From Kiritimatiellia bacterium (lineage in GTDB: Bacteria; Verrucomicrobiota; Kiritimatiellia; UBA8416; JADHWI01), in the NCBI GenBank assembly GCA_030744755.1, contig JASLPY010000001.1, positions 1 through 64,000 of the forward strand: a stretch of 64,000 bases of DNA, read 5' to 3'. The notes under the pieces were generated by a model that did not search any database, was not told the origin of the DNA, and saw only the letters and a list, made by a program, of their open reading frames with translations. Numbering within the stretch: position 1 is the stretch's first letter; every line of letters starts with the position of its first letter. The translations under genes were made by a program, and so were the position numbers. This document shows, piece after piece, positions 16,750 to 25,293 of the stretch.

Positions 16750-19629
16750 TCAGTTATTTGCAGCAAGGGGCCGCGGCATCGGGCGGAAGTCCGGATCGTC
16801 TTTCCATTTGATGTTCTTCTTGCCGTCGTGCGTGCCGTAGAACGGGGCATTCGCGTCGATCCAGGTCACTATCCTGATGAATTCTTCGCGGTTGAGCTTG
16901 GCCTTGCAGGGTTCCTTGAGAATCCGCTCGACCATCTTGCTCCGATGCGACCCGAAGGACAGCGGTGGTTCCAGCGGAACACTGGCGCTGCCGAAATTGG
17001 AGGTGTACAGATAGCTGACCAACGCCTGCTTCTGCAGCTTCGCGTTGTAGGTCAACTCTTCGTATGAGCGGGTAAAATACTTCCCCTGGGGCTCCCCGGT
17101 AAGGACCAGGCCGCCCTTGGGCTCGTCACCGCTGTGGCAGACAATGCAATGCTTGTCGAGGATCGGCTGCACGTCCAGCGGATAGTGCACCGCGCGCGGG
17201 CCGGTATCGCCCGGCTGGGGATAAAGGGCCCGTGCGGGTTTGTCCAGGCCTTGCGGAAGGGCCTTATCTCTCAGGCCTGGCGCCTTACGCCGCACTTCGT
17301 GGCAACCGACGCAGGACCGCTTTTCGCCCGGCAAGAGGTTGATGAACGTCCGCATCCGGTGCAGTTCCATGTAGTTCTCGTCCAGCGCCTGGAAGTAGAG
17401 ATTCTTGTTGGCCGGGACGGTGAAGAATGCCGATCCATCTTCGTGAACAGTGGCGATGCCATGCACAAACTTTCTCGCGACATCCCCCCCATTGCTGACC
17501 ATTGATATCTGCTGGAAGCCACCCCCGTCTCCCTGCACACCCGCCCGCCAGGTGTCATACCAGTTCAGGTTCATGGCCTCCATCACGCGTATGAATTTGA
17601 CCCTACCGCGCTTGATCTCGGGCAGCCCCTGGTACACATCGTTCAGGAACATCGTGGCCAACTGGCTGTCTTTTTCCGCAGCCGTTGGTATCACAGGCTG
17701 AATGTCAGTGGGTTCGCGGCGCGGTTGCAGCGGAACGGGCTCGATGCAGGACAGCCCAGGGTCCCGATACAACTCGGCACGGTTGCCCCACGCGTCGAGC
17801 ACGTAGATTCCGAACCCTGCGCCCTTGCTGTACTTGCCTCCGGCTCGGTGAGAAACAAGGAAGAGTTTCTCTGAGAAAGGGTACGGATCACGGAAGGCAC
17901 CGATGCTGCCTCTCATGGGGTACAGGCCCGGATATCCGATCTCGGGGGTGAGGTTGCTCATCGCATCGGCGGTGCGCCGATGGCGGCGATTATCGATCAG
18001 CACGATCGGACCGTGATTCCCGCCGTGGTGTCCCGCCGCCGTAGTGACAATCTGTCGGCTTCCAGGAACGCTGCGAGCGTGCATCATCGCGCCGGGACAA
18101 ATGATATCGTTCTTGTACACATGATCCGAGCCGCTGCCGTCGGGACGTACCGCCCACAGGCTCTGGACATTGCCGAACCCCTTGTCGACATACTCCCAGC
18201 GCATGTAGATTATCCTGCCGTCGTCCATCACGCAGGGGCTGATTTCGTTGACCTGGCCTTGTGAAATGCACGTGATGTTCTTGCCGTCGGCATCCATGAC
18301 GTGCAGCGTCGTCACCGTTGTAGGGTTACAGAGAACCGAACGCTGAGAGCGCGTGGAAGCAAACACGATCTTACCGTTGGGCAAATACACCGGGTCAAGG
18401 TCGTGATATCCCACCCCGCAGTGACTGCCTGCGTAGCGCCGCATGGTGTCCGCCTCTTCGTCTCCCCCTGAAGTGAGCTGGCGAAAGCTGTTGCCGCCCG
18501 CTCTCAAGCCGGTCTCCGGGTCAATGTCAATTTCGTAGATGCGATAATGTTTGTCCGCGGAGTAAGAGAACACAATCTTGGTGGCGTCAAACGATAGATC
18601 GAACCGCCCGTATACCCCGCTGGTCAACTCCGGGACCAAGTGCGTGATTTTGCCATCTGCGGATACCGGGGACAGCAGACAGAGGTTTCGCGCCTGGCTG
18701 CCGGGTTTGTAGTGGATCTTCTGAAGGGTATACGTGCTTGCGGAGGCATACTCCTGCTTGATGAAGAGCAGTTTGTCAAACTGCAACGCCGGATGGTCGA
18801 GCATGGCTTCACGACGAAGCGACTTCAATGCAATCTCAACCGCCTGTTGCTCATTGGTCGTGCCGCCGGATGCTCTGAGTTTCTTCTTCTCCAACTCGGC
18901 CAGTTGCTTCAGGAACTGCGACCCTTTCGAATACTGCGAGCCGAACGTTTTACCGGCGTCCTTTATGGCCAGCCCCAAGGCTTCTGTGTTCACGGCATCA
19001 GGAGGCAGAAAAACGTTGCGATACCGGACCGGAACCCTGCTGAGCACTACTTCGCGTTTTGCCGGTTTCCATCCCTTGGGAAATGCCACCGGAGATTCCA
19101 GGCGTATCTCTATCGGGTTTGCCGGCTGCCCGTTCCTGGTGAGCTTCAGGGTATGCTTGCCACTGGTGACCTTTATCTTGCAGGAGTCCTCCCACTCCGC
19201 TCCATGTCTGTGCCACGTGCGTTCGGGTAGCCCGACGTGAACATTGGGGTGGCGATCCATATAGGGTGGCGAGTTGTTGGTCTTCTTGAAACAGCATTTG
19301 CCCACGGACTTATTATCGAGCAAGACATCCAGCGGATACACACCGGCCGACGCGTAACGCACGCGCAGTGAGTAGGTAGCGTCAACGGGAAAGTCGATAT
19401 CATACTCGGCCACCCACGGCAGATTGTCTCCGCCGGTCAGCATGAGCTCTGGAAGCTTGTCCCGGTAATCGCCATAAAGGCCCGGATTCTCGGAAACACG
19501 GGCATTGCCGCGATCGAATTCCCAGGCATTGACCTTCAACGTTCCGGCCGGCTTGGCCTCGGCTGCCCCGGACCAGATGGACAGGAGCAGAAAGGCCCAA
19601 ATGACAAGGTATGATCGAATTCTCATCAT
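16750..19629 (-). CDS. HzsA-like di-haem beta-propeller protein 2
   Basis: 959 residues from the ATG at 19629 (MMRIRSYLVIWAFLLLS signal peptide); a second ATG at 19626 lies better spaced from the GAGGGAG complement at 19634-19640. One N-terminal jelly-roll unit (NAWEFDRGNARV) with a vicinal CC pair, then LQFDKLLFIKQ, propeller motifs (FDLSFDATKIVFSY, DPVYLPNGKIVFASTR) and haem motifs CVGCH at 773-777 and CIVCH at 828-832. The tail KKNIKWKDDPDFRP is shared with paralogues 3 and 5. Closest in layout to paralogue 3. Followed by PQQ protein 1 and preceded by an FGE-fold remnant. Confidence 0.8.
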   Translation of the reverse strand: MMRIRSYLVIWAFLLLSIWSGAAEAKPAGTLKVNAWEFDRGNARVSENPGLYGDYRDKLPELMLTGGDNLPWVAEYDIDFPVDATYSLRVRYASAGVYPLDVLLDNKSVGKCCFKKTNNSPPYMDRHPNVHVGLPERTWHRHGAEWEDSCKIKVTSGKHTLKLTRNGQPANPIEIRLESPVAFPKGWKPAKREVVLSRVPVRYRNVFLPPDAVNTEALGLAIKDAGKTFGSQYSKGSQFLKQLAELEKKKLRASGGTTNEQQAVEIALKSLRREAMLDHPALQFDKLLFIKQEYASASTYTLQKIHYKPGSQARNLCLLSPVSADGKITHLVPELTSGVYGRFDLSFDATKIVFSYSADKHYRIYEIDIDPETGLRAGGNSFRQLTSGGDEEADTMRRYAGSHCGVGYHDLDPVYLPNGKIVFASTRSQRSVLCNPTTVTTLHVMDADGKNITCISQGQVNEISPCVMDDGRIIYMRWEYVDKGFGNVQSLWAVRPDGSGSDHVYKNDIICPGAMMHARSVPGSRQIVTTAAGHHGGNHGPIVLIDNRRHRRTADAMSNLTPEIGYPGLYPMRGSIGAFRDPYPFSEKLFLVSHRAGGKYSKGAGFGIYVLDAWGNRAELYRDPGLSCIEPVPLQPRREPTDIQPVIPTAAEKDSQLATMFLNDVYQGLPEIKRGRVKFIRVMEAMNLNWYDTWRAGVQGDGGGFQQISMVSNGGDVARKFVHGIATVHEDGSAFFTVPANKNLYFQALDENYMELHRMRTFINLLPGEKRSCVGCHEVRRKAPGLRDKALPQGLDKPARALYPQPGDTGPRAVHYPLDVQPILDKHCIVCHSGDEPKGGLVLTGEPQGKYFTRSYEELTYNAKLQKQALVSYLYTSNFGSASVPLEPPLSFGSHRSKMVERILKEPCKAKLNREEFIRIVTWIDANAPFYGTHDGKKNIKWKDDPDFRPMPRPLAANN

Positions 19630-19664
19630 GAGTCTCCCTCTAGTTGGCCTCGTATGACGGGACA

Positions 19665-19694
19665 ACTATAGAGGGCCCCGAGTGGATGAGGCAA
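19665..19694 (-). promoter_or_regulatory. Candidate promoter for HzsA-like gene 2
   Basis: On the minus strand: TTGCCT (complement of 19689-19694), 18-bp spacer, TATAGT (complement of 19665-19670), 35 bp before the ATG at 19629. Confidence 0.4.
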
Positions 19695-19779
19695 GGGCAC
19701 AGAACCGTACAAGACCTGACCGCTTCTGACATTTCGTGCGTCCGGCCCACTCCCCGTAGCTGAATTCGTTAGAAGCTCC

Positions 19780-20028
19780 TTACAAATCCCGCGCCTGGCG
19801 GACGCCGCGGAAACCGTAGCTGCTGTCCCTGGTTTTGCGCATGCAGGAGGACAGAAAGCGGTCGGAAACACGCAGTCTGACTTTGTCTTTATACCACGGG
19901 CCGCCGCGAAAGCCCCCGCCGCACGTCACATAGCTCCCCCGCGCAGGCCAGAGCTTCCCCGGCCCGGGCCAGCCGGTAACATTGGAAAAACTGTCGTCCG
20001 CTATCGTGCAGCCGCCATCACCAGGTTG
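19780..20028 (-). pseudogene. Remnant of an FGE/SUMF1-fold gene (C-terminal part only)
   Basis: Reading the minus strand from the in-frame stop at 20029-20031 to the TAA at 19780-19782 gives 82 codons with no plausible start. The translation contains ARGSYVTCGGGFRGGPWYKD, then LRVSDRF and ends YGFRGVRQARDL, which matches the C-terminal end of FGE-fold proteins (RGGSF...LR.S.R...GFR.VR). The N-terminal two thirds are missing; the sequence beyond is the ABC permease gene. It lies upstream of HzsA-like gene 2 on the same strand, so the FGE/HzsA/PQQ association may once have been intact here. The remaining 19695-19779 and 20032-20087 stretches hold nothing recognisable. Confidence 0.7.
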
Positions 20029-20087
20029 TTAGAGTATCTCATGTGACTCATCCATCATTCACAGTCTTAACGGCCTTACCGATCAAA

Positions 20088-20951
20088 CTATTCCTTCACC
20101 GCACCGGCGGTCAATCCGCGAATGATAAACCTCTGAGCCGCCAGCACCAGAATGATGATCGGGATGACCACAATCGTCGAGGCGGCACAGAGTTCGGCCC
20201 ATGGGACCTCCCATTGCCCCTGGAACATCACCAAGCCCACCGGATACGTGCGCACAGAATCGATACTCGTGAAGGTAAATGCGAAGAGAAATTCGTTCCA
20301 GGAAAAGATAAACACCATCATCCCTACCGTAAAGATTGCCGGCATGGAGATCGGGATAATAATCCGGAAGAGCGTCTGGCAGGGACTGCATCCGTCGACC
20401 GCAGCCGCTTCTTCCAGACCGGGAGGAATCGTCTTGAAGAAGCTGGTCAGGAACCACATCGTAAACGGCAGAAAGAACGCCGTGTAGGAGATGATGAGGC
20501 CGGTGAAACTGTTGAGCAGATGAAATCTCCTGAACGTAAGGTAAAGCGGTCCGACGATGGCGACGGCGGGAAGCATCGAGCAGATCAGAACGCTCATCAT
20601 AATAGCCCGGCTCCCACGTAATTTCAGACGCGCGAGCGCGTAAGAGGCCAGCGTGGATATCAAGACACAGGTGATCGTCGTGAGACCGGCTGTAATCAGA
20701 CTGTTCCGGACATTCAATGGGAACCCCGTGTTCTTGAACACCCACACATATCGATCGAGATTGACCGGATTCGGAATCAACTGGGGCGGAATTCTTAGCG
20801 TATTCTCCCGTGTTTTCAGCGAGGTGGCCACCTGCCAGTACAAAGGAAACACGAAGAAGATCACAAAGAACACCGTGAACAGGGCAGCGGCAACATTGAA
20901 TGCCGTGATCCGCTTCCTGAAGCGCTGAAACGACTGTGATCGTATTGCCAT
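20088..20951 (-). CDS. Sugar-type ABC transporter permease (MalG/CUT1-like)
   Basis: 287-residue inner-membrane protein with about six hydrophobic segments. The cytoplasmic EAA loop (EEAAAVDGCSPCQTLFRIIIP) that docks on the ATPase is clear. ATG 20951 follows AAGGAAT. It is 14 bp downstream of the other permease, in the usual SBP-permease-permease order for carbohydrate importers. No ATP-binding subunit is encoded in the window, so a shared MsmK/UgpC-type ATPase elsewhere is presumed. Confidence 0.9.
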   Translation of the reverse strand: MAIRSQSFQRFRKRITAFNVAAALFTVFFVIFFVFPLYWQVATSLKTRENTLRIPPQLIPNPVNLDRYVWVFKNTGFPLNVRNSLITAGLTTITCVLISTLASYALARLKLRGSRAIMMSVLICSMLPAVAIVGPLYLTFRRFHLLNSFTGLIISYTAFFLPFTMWFLTSFFKTIPPGLEEAAAVDGCSPCQTLFRIIIPISMPAIFTVGMMVFIFSWNEFLFAFTFTSIDSVRTYPVGLVMFQGQWEVPWAELCAASTIVVIPIIILVLAAQRFIIRGLTAGAVKE

Positions 20952-20965
20952 TATGATTCCTTATG

Positions 20966-21883
20966 TCAATCTTTCGACGAGAGCGATGTGACGTAAACTA
21001 TACTCAGCGCGGTGGTGACCAGTGCCATGATCACCGTTGCCGCAGAACCCTTTCCGAAATCGAGATACTGAAATAGTGTCTTGTAAGCGAACAGCGACGC
21101 GATCTCCGTACTTCTTCCGGGTCCCCCCTGGGTAAGAACGTACAACAGGTCGAAACTCCGGAAAGCGTCAATAGACCGGAAAAGCAGGGCGACAAGGATC
21201 GCGTGTTTCAATTGCGGCATGGTGATGTGGACAAAACACCCTACTCTGCTTGCCCCGTCAATCCTGGCGGCTTCGTACAGCGTGCCAGGTATTCCCTGCA
21301 GCCCGGCCAGCAGGATGAGCGCCACAAACGGCGTGTTTCGCCATACGTCAACCACAAGAACGCTCAGGTAGGCCGAGAAGGCGGTTGTCCCCAGCCAGTT
21401 GATGGGTTCCTTAATGACCTTAAGAGCCATCAAGATGGCATTGAGCAAGCCAAAGACGGGGTTGAACATCCATTGCCAGAGGAGCGCAGTGATCACCAGC
21501 GCCATCGCCCACGGAACCAGGACGGAAGCCCTGACAAGCGCCCGTCCCCTGAATCTCCTGTTCAGCACAAGGGCGATACAGAGTCCGAACACGAACTCCA
21601 CGGCTACCCAGGCAGAGGAAAAAAGAGACGTAATCAACAGCGAATGTCTGAAGCGGCCTGACTGAAACAGTGTGACGTAGTTCTGCAACCCGACAAAAGG
21701 TCGTCCTTCGGCGGGGAGATTCAGTCTTATCTTGTGTAGACTGTACCAGATCGTGGTCAAGAAGGGATAGACTGACACAAAACCGACCAACAGAAGAGCC
21801 GGCGTAACCAGGATGTATCCCAACTGCCGTTGGCTCAAGCCCTGCTGCTTGATTCTGTTCAATGCTTCCGTACGGGAGAACAT
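20966..21883 (-). CDS. Sugar-type ABC transporter permease (MalF/CUT1-like)
   Basis: 305 residues from the ATG at 21883, which shares its A with the TGA stop of the binding-protein gene (TGATG), indicating translational coupling; two GTG codons just upstream are less likely starts. Contains the permease EAA loop (YEAARIDGASRVGCFVHITMP). N-terminal cytoplasmic segment, then about six membrane helices beginning LGYILVTPALLLVGFVSVYP. Confidence 0.9.
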   Translation of the reverse strand: MFSRTEALNRIKQQGLSQRQLGYILVTPALLLVGFVSVYPFLTTIWYSLHKIRLNLPAEGRPFVGLQNYVTLFQSGRFRHSLLITSLFSSAWVAVEFVFGLCIALVLNRRFRGRALVRASVLVPWAMALVITALLWQWMFNPVFGLLNAILMALKVIKEPINWLGTTAFSAYLSVLVVDVWRNTPFVALILLAGLQGIPGTLYEAARIDGASRVGCFVHITMPQLKHAILVALLFRSIDAFRSFDLLYVLTQGGPGRSTEIASLFAYKTLFQYLDFGKGSAATVIMALVTTALSIVYVTSLSSKD

Positions 21884-23175
21884 CACCACTCTAATTCCTC
21901 AAGGAGTGGCTTGATCTGTCCAGCCGCGTCGTTGACAGCTTGTTCGGGAGTCTTTCTCATCAGGATGGCTTCCTGGAGCTGGGCCTGGAAGATGTCCGAA
22001 ATCTGGGTATAAAAAGGCGATTTCGGTCGAGCCCGGATTCTTGTGGCAAACTTTGCCATGTCCACGTAGACCGGCTTCTCAGCGATGATCTCCGGATCGT
22101 TAAGAACCGGAATCATGGGCGGAACCCGGTTTCCCTTGAGGGCCCTGACCTTCTGCACCTCCGCCCCTCCGAGGAAGAGTGCTGCTTTAACGGCTTCTTC
22201 CCTGTGCTTTGTGAAACGACTAACGCAGTAGCTCCATCCACCAAGGGTGGATGTGTTGAGACCTTCCTTGAACGTCGGCAACAGCATGACACCCACTTTG
22301 CCTTTCACCTTGGACGCATCGTGATACTCCGACATAGACCACACGTAGAGCCAGTTCCTATGAAAAATGGCCCGGCCTTCCGTGAAAATAGCCCGGCCTT
22401 CGTCCACGGACATAGTTGTGTTCCCCGGTTGTACTATCTTGTACTTGTTGACCATGTCGACCATGAATTGGACGGCTTCAATACTCTCCCTGGATGTGAA
22501 ACGGATTTCTTTGCCGCTCTCGTCGAGAAACTCCCCGCCGTTGCTGTACAGGAATTCAAAGTACTCGCACATAAGCTGCTGGTCGGCCTTGAAATTGCTG
22601 ACATAGCCGAACAGTTCAGGTGGCTGCTGGAGCTTCCGGGCAATCTCCACAAGCTCCATCCAGGTTTTCGGCGGTTCCAGTCCCGCTTCTTCAAGAATAT
22701 CCTTGCGGTAGAACAAAGCTCCGAAGTCCATTAAGTTAGGCACACCGTAGATTGAGCCGTTTACCGTTTGCGCATCAATCATGGCAGGGATGTATTGCTG
22801 CTGTTCTTCGGGAGAGAACCACTCGTTCAACGGAAGCAGCCAGCCGGCCGAGGCAAGTTCGGGCGGCCAGATGACATCGATCGTGAACACGTCAATACTA
22901 CTGTCGCCGGCGGCCAGCATAGTCACCAGCTTGTCATGCATGCGGTCCGCGCCGCCCTGGGGAGTCCGTATGTATTCGAGTTTTATATTGGGGTATTTCT
23001 TCTCGAAAGCGGCATGAATCTCGGGAGTGACGCCAAAATGGTCCGCGTGATCCATGTAGCGAATGGTAACGCGCCCGGTGCCCGGAACAGTACGCCCCGA
23101 CCTCGACGACAGCAAGTAAGCACATAGCGATGCCGCGATGATTGATAAGATGATAAGCCATGCCGCTTTCTTCAT
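21883..23175 (-). CDS. Extracellular solute-binding protein, family 1 (carbohydrate ABC importer)
   Basis: 430 residues, ATG 23175 preceded by an AGGAAGG site. N-terminal signal or anchor MKKAAWLIILSIIAASLCAYLL. Core features of sugar-binding proteins: FEKKYPNIKLEYIRTP, DVFTIDVIWPPELASAGWLLPL, YGVPNLMDFGALFYRKDILEEAG. No lipobox Cys is obvious, so it may be membrane-anchored by an uncleaved helix. Substrate cannot be read from sequence. Lies 42 bp downstream of the ATP-citrate-lyase-like large subunit. Confidence 0.9.
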   Translation of the reverse strand: MKKAAWLIILSIIAASLCAYLLSSRSGRTVPGTGRVTIRYMDHADHFGVTPEIHAAFEKKYPNIKLEYIRTPQGGADRMHDKLVTMLAAGDSSIDVFTIDVIWPPELASAGWLLPLNEWFSPEEQQQYIPAMIDAQTVNGSIYGVPNLMDFGALFYRKDILEEAGLEPPKTWMELVEIARKLQQPPELFGYVSNFKADQQLMCEYFEFLYSNGGEFLDESGKEIRFTSRESIEAVQFMVDMVNKYKIVQPGNTTMSVDEGRAIFTEGRAIFHRNWLYVWSMSEYHDASKVKGKVGVMLLPTFKEGLNTSTLGGWSYCVSRFTKHREEAVKAALFLGGAEVQKVRALKGNRVPPMIPVLNDPEIIAEKPVYVDMAKFATRIRARPKSPFYTQISDIFQAQLQEAILMRKTPEQAVNDAAGQIKPLLEELEW

Positions 23176-23217
23176 CGTTACCTTCCTCTTTTCCCTGTTT
23201 TGAATATAGCGACAGCT

Positions 23218-25293
23218 TCAATCCTGCTCGCGCCCGAGGAAGCGGCACTCGCTGACCGGTACGCGCATGTCCAGTGCGGTGCCGCTGTCGCGGTGATCGA
23301 GGTATTCGCCTGCACCGCCGGCAACGCGGCCCAGGGCAAAGGCCAGGAACGGCAGATCAACGGCGCGCTCAACAGTGATCTTCTTGTCGACCAGCAGAGG
23401 CCAGGCGATACCCATCAGCACGCAGGTGAGCGCCGCATCCACGTTGACGGCATGCACCTTGCTCGTGGCATGCTGCTCCATCATGCCGCGAGCGAGACGA
23501 TGATAGAAATCCAGGAAGACATTATAGATCTTCTCCTCTCTCATGACCTCATCAATCACGCGTTCACGCGGGTCATAGTTGACCGCTTCGGTGTTGAAAA
23601 CCGGATGCCCCAGGCAGGGCACTTTCTCGTAAGGCACGCCGGCCTCTTTGGCAACCCTCTTACGCTGCATGAACAGCTTGACGAACTCGCTCACCAGGGC
23701 ATCAAGGTTCGGGGCTGCTTTGCGGTCGTACGGATCGACCAATTCCGTATTGCGAAAAACCCTGATCAGCAGGCTTGCGGCCTTCGATCCGTTACCTCCA
23801 TGAAGACTGCCGATGCTACCCAGGGTCGCCATCATCGCCGTGTTGGGGTTGTTGCCGGCCGCGGCGGAGAGCTTTGCGCCCTGGGCCGATATCGTGCCGG
23901 GCCCATTGGTCAGGGCCGCCATCAGGCTCATGTCAAAAAGGCGTGTTTCGAAGGCATGCGTGACGGGATGCCCCAGCCAGTAAAGCAACACGGTCTCGGA
24001 AAACGATCCCGTCTTCATCAATGATGTGAGCGAGCGCCCGTAGACACGTGGGGTGGCCCCATCGTTGGAGGAGGCATGTGAGGCATTACGCATCGATTGC
24101 CGATTGGGCATGCGACCGATGCTGGATGTCACGTAGTGCTTCACCAGCTTCGCATAGGGCTCCGGAATCGGGGCCACGTAAGGGACAAGATCCCGCGGGA
24201 GCGCCTTCGCCAGTGCTCCCAACTCTACGAACCATGGGCGCAGGGCCAGAGGCCGCACCGGCGCGAAGTCGCTCTTGATCTTCCGGGCTGCCATCAGGGC
24301 CGTAGCCGCAGGCACCAGGTCATGCAGCGTATTCACCCGAATTCCGCGCGGGTGCGCCCCCATGAGCTTCGGATACTTCTTGCGCTCATCAGCATCGAAC
24401 GCCGGAATTCCAAAGTAATCATCGAAGAGAGCCTTCTTACCCGAGGCCGACGTTCCGGGCCCGTCGACCACCGCGCCGGCGTGGCCCAGCGAGACATCCA
24501 TGCTTTCGGCAAACTCTCCGGCCACGTATACCAGTATCGGCTTGGGCGTGCGCATCTTTCGAATAGCCTCGATAGCCTCGGCCTCGTACACTCCACCAGG
24601 TTCCACGTACAGCACGATCATACTGGTGCGCTTGTCCCGCATCGCCAGCGGCAGCAACTCCTTCAACGGTGTGAGTATGTTGACATCCTTGCCAGTTGAA
24701 ATGCCATAGGATATGCCCAGACCGGCCGACTGCAGGTACGAGGCAATCGTGTTCACCATGTTGCCCGAATTGGAAATAACACAGGCGCTGCCCTTCCTGA
24801 AGGTCTCTTCCGGCGAGTCGCCTCCCACCGCGCCAATCCGCACCTTGTCGTGCACGTTGATGATGCCCAGCGTGTTGCATCCCAGAATGTCGACATTCCC
24901 GGTATCAGCCAGCCGGCGCAGCTTGGCCGTGACCTCGATGGACACATTTTCGGTAATAACAAACACCGTTTTGACACTGCCACGGTTGTTCTCGAGGGCT
25001 TCTTTGACATCGCCATACACCGCGTCAGGAGGCGAATAGACAATGACCTTGGTCGGGCGGCGTTTCTCCGGTAACTGCGTCATCATCTCGTCAAACTGAC
25101 CAAACACGGGGATCGATTTCCCGCCGGGCACCTCCACCCATTTTCCGGCCTTGCCCAGCGCCCACCCCGCCACGATATTCGAGCAGTACTGCTGCGAAAC
25201 CGTGCTCACCTTGGAGGCCTCGCGTCCGGTGATATTTGAGACGGCTACCCTGTCACCCTTCTTCAACAACCCGCTCAATGATCTGGCAATCAT
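23218..25293 (-). CDS. ATP-citrate lyase-like large subunit (CoA-ligase + citrate-synthase domains), divergent
   Basis: 691 residues from ATG 25293, which overlaps the TGA of the upstream small subunit (ATGA). The first half matches the CoA-binding/CoA-ligase part of ATP-citrate lyase with the phosphorylated-histidine motif GHAGA (His 271). The second half is citrate-synthase-like: LGHPVF (His 563) and NVDA (Asp 619) correspond to the conserved His and Asp of that domain. Two differences from canonical enzymes stand out: the usual GHR motif reads GHP, and the usual ADHG motif reads TNGPG (Asn 463 replaces His). With the ATP-grasp partner it should act as an ATP-dependent acyl-CoA-forming lyase on citrate or a related acid, but the substitutions leave substrate and activity open. 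Cytosolic. Confidence 0.75.
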   Translation of the reverse strand: MIARSLSGLLKKGDRVAVSNITGREASKVSTVSQQYCSNIVAGWALGKAGKWVEVPGGKSIPVFGQFDEMMTQLPEKRRPTKVIVYSPPDAVYGDVKEALENNRGSVKTVFVITENVSIEVTAKLRRLADTGNVDILGCNTLGIINVHDKVRIGAVGGDSPEETFRKGSACVISNSGNMVNTIASYLQSAGLGISYGISTGKDVNILTPLKELLPLAMRDKRTSMIVLYVEPGGVYEAEAIEAIRKMRTPKPILVYVAGEFAESMDVSLGHAGAVVDGPGTSASGKKALFDDYFGIPAFDADERKKYPKLMGAHPRGIRVNTLHDLVPAATALMAARKIKSDFAPVRPLALRPWFVELGALAKALPRDLVPYVAPIPEPYAKLVKHYVTSSIGRMPNRQSMRNASHASSNDGATPRVYGRSLTSLMKTGSFSETVLLYWLGHPVTHAFETRLFDMSLMAALTNGPGTISAQGAKLSAAAGNNPNTAMMATLGSIGSLHGGNGSKAASLLIRVFRNTELVDPYDRKAAPNLDALVSEFVKLFMQRKRVAKEAGVPYEKVPCLGHPVFNTEAVNYDPRERVIDEVMREEKIYNVFLDFYHRLARGMMEQHATSKVHAVNVDAALTCVLMGIAWPLLVDKKITVERAVDLPFLAFALGRVAGGAGEYLDHRDSGTALDMRVPVSECRFLGREQD

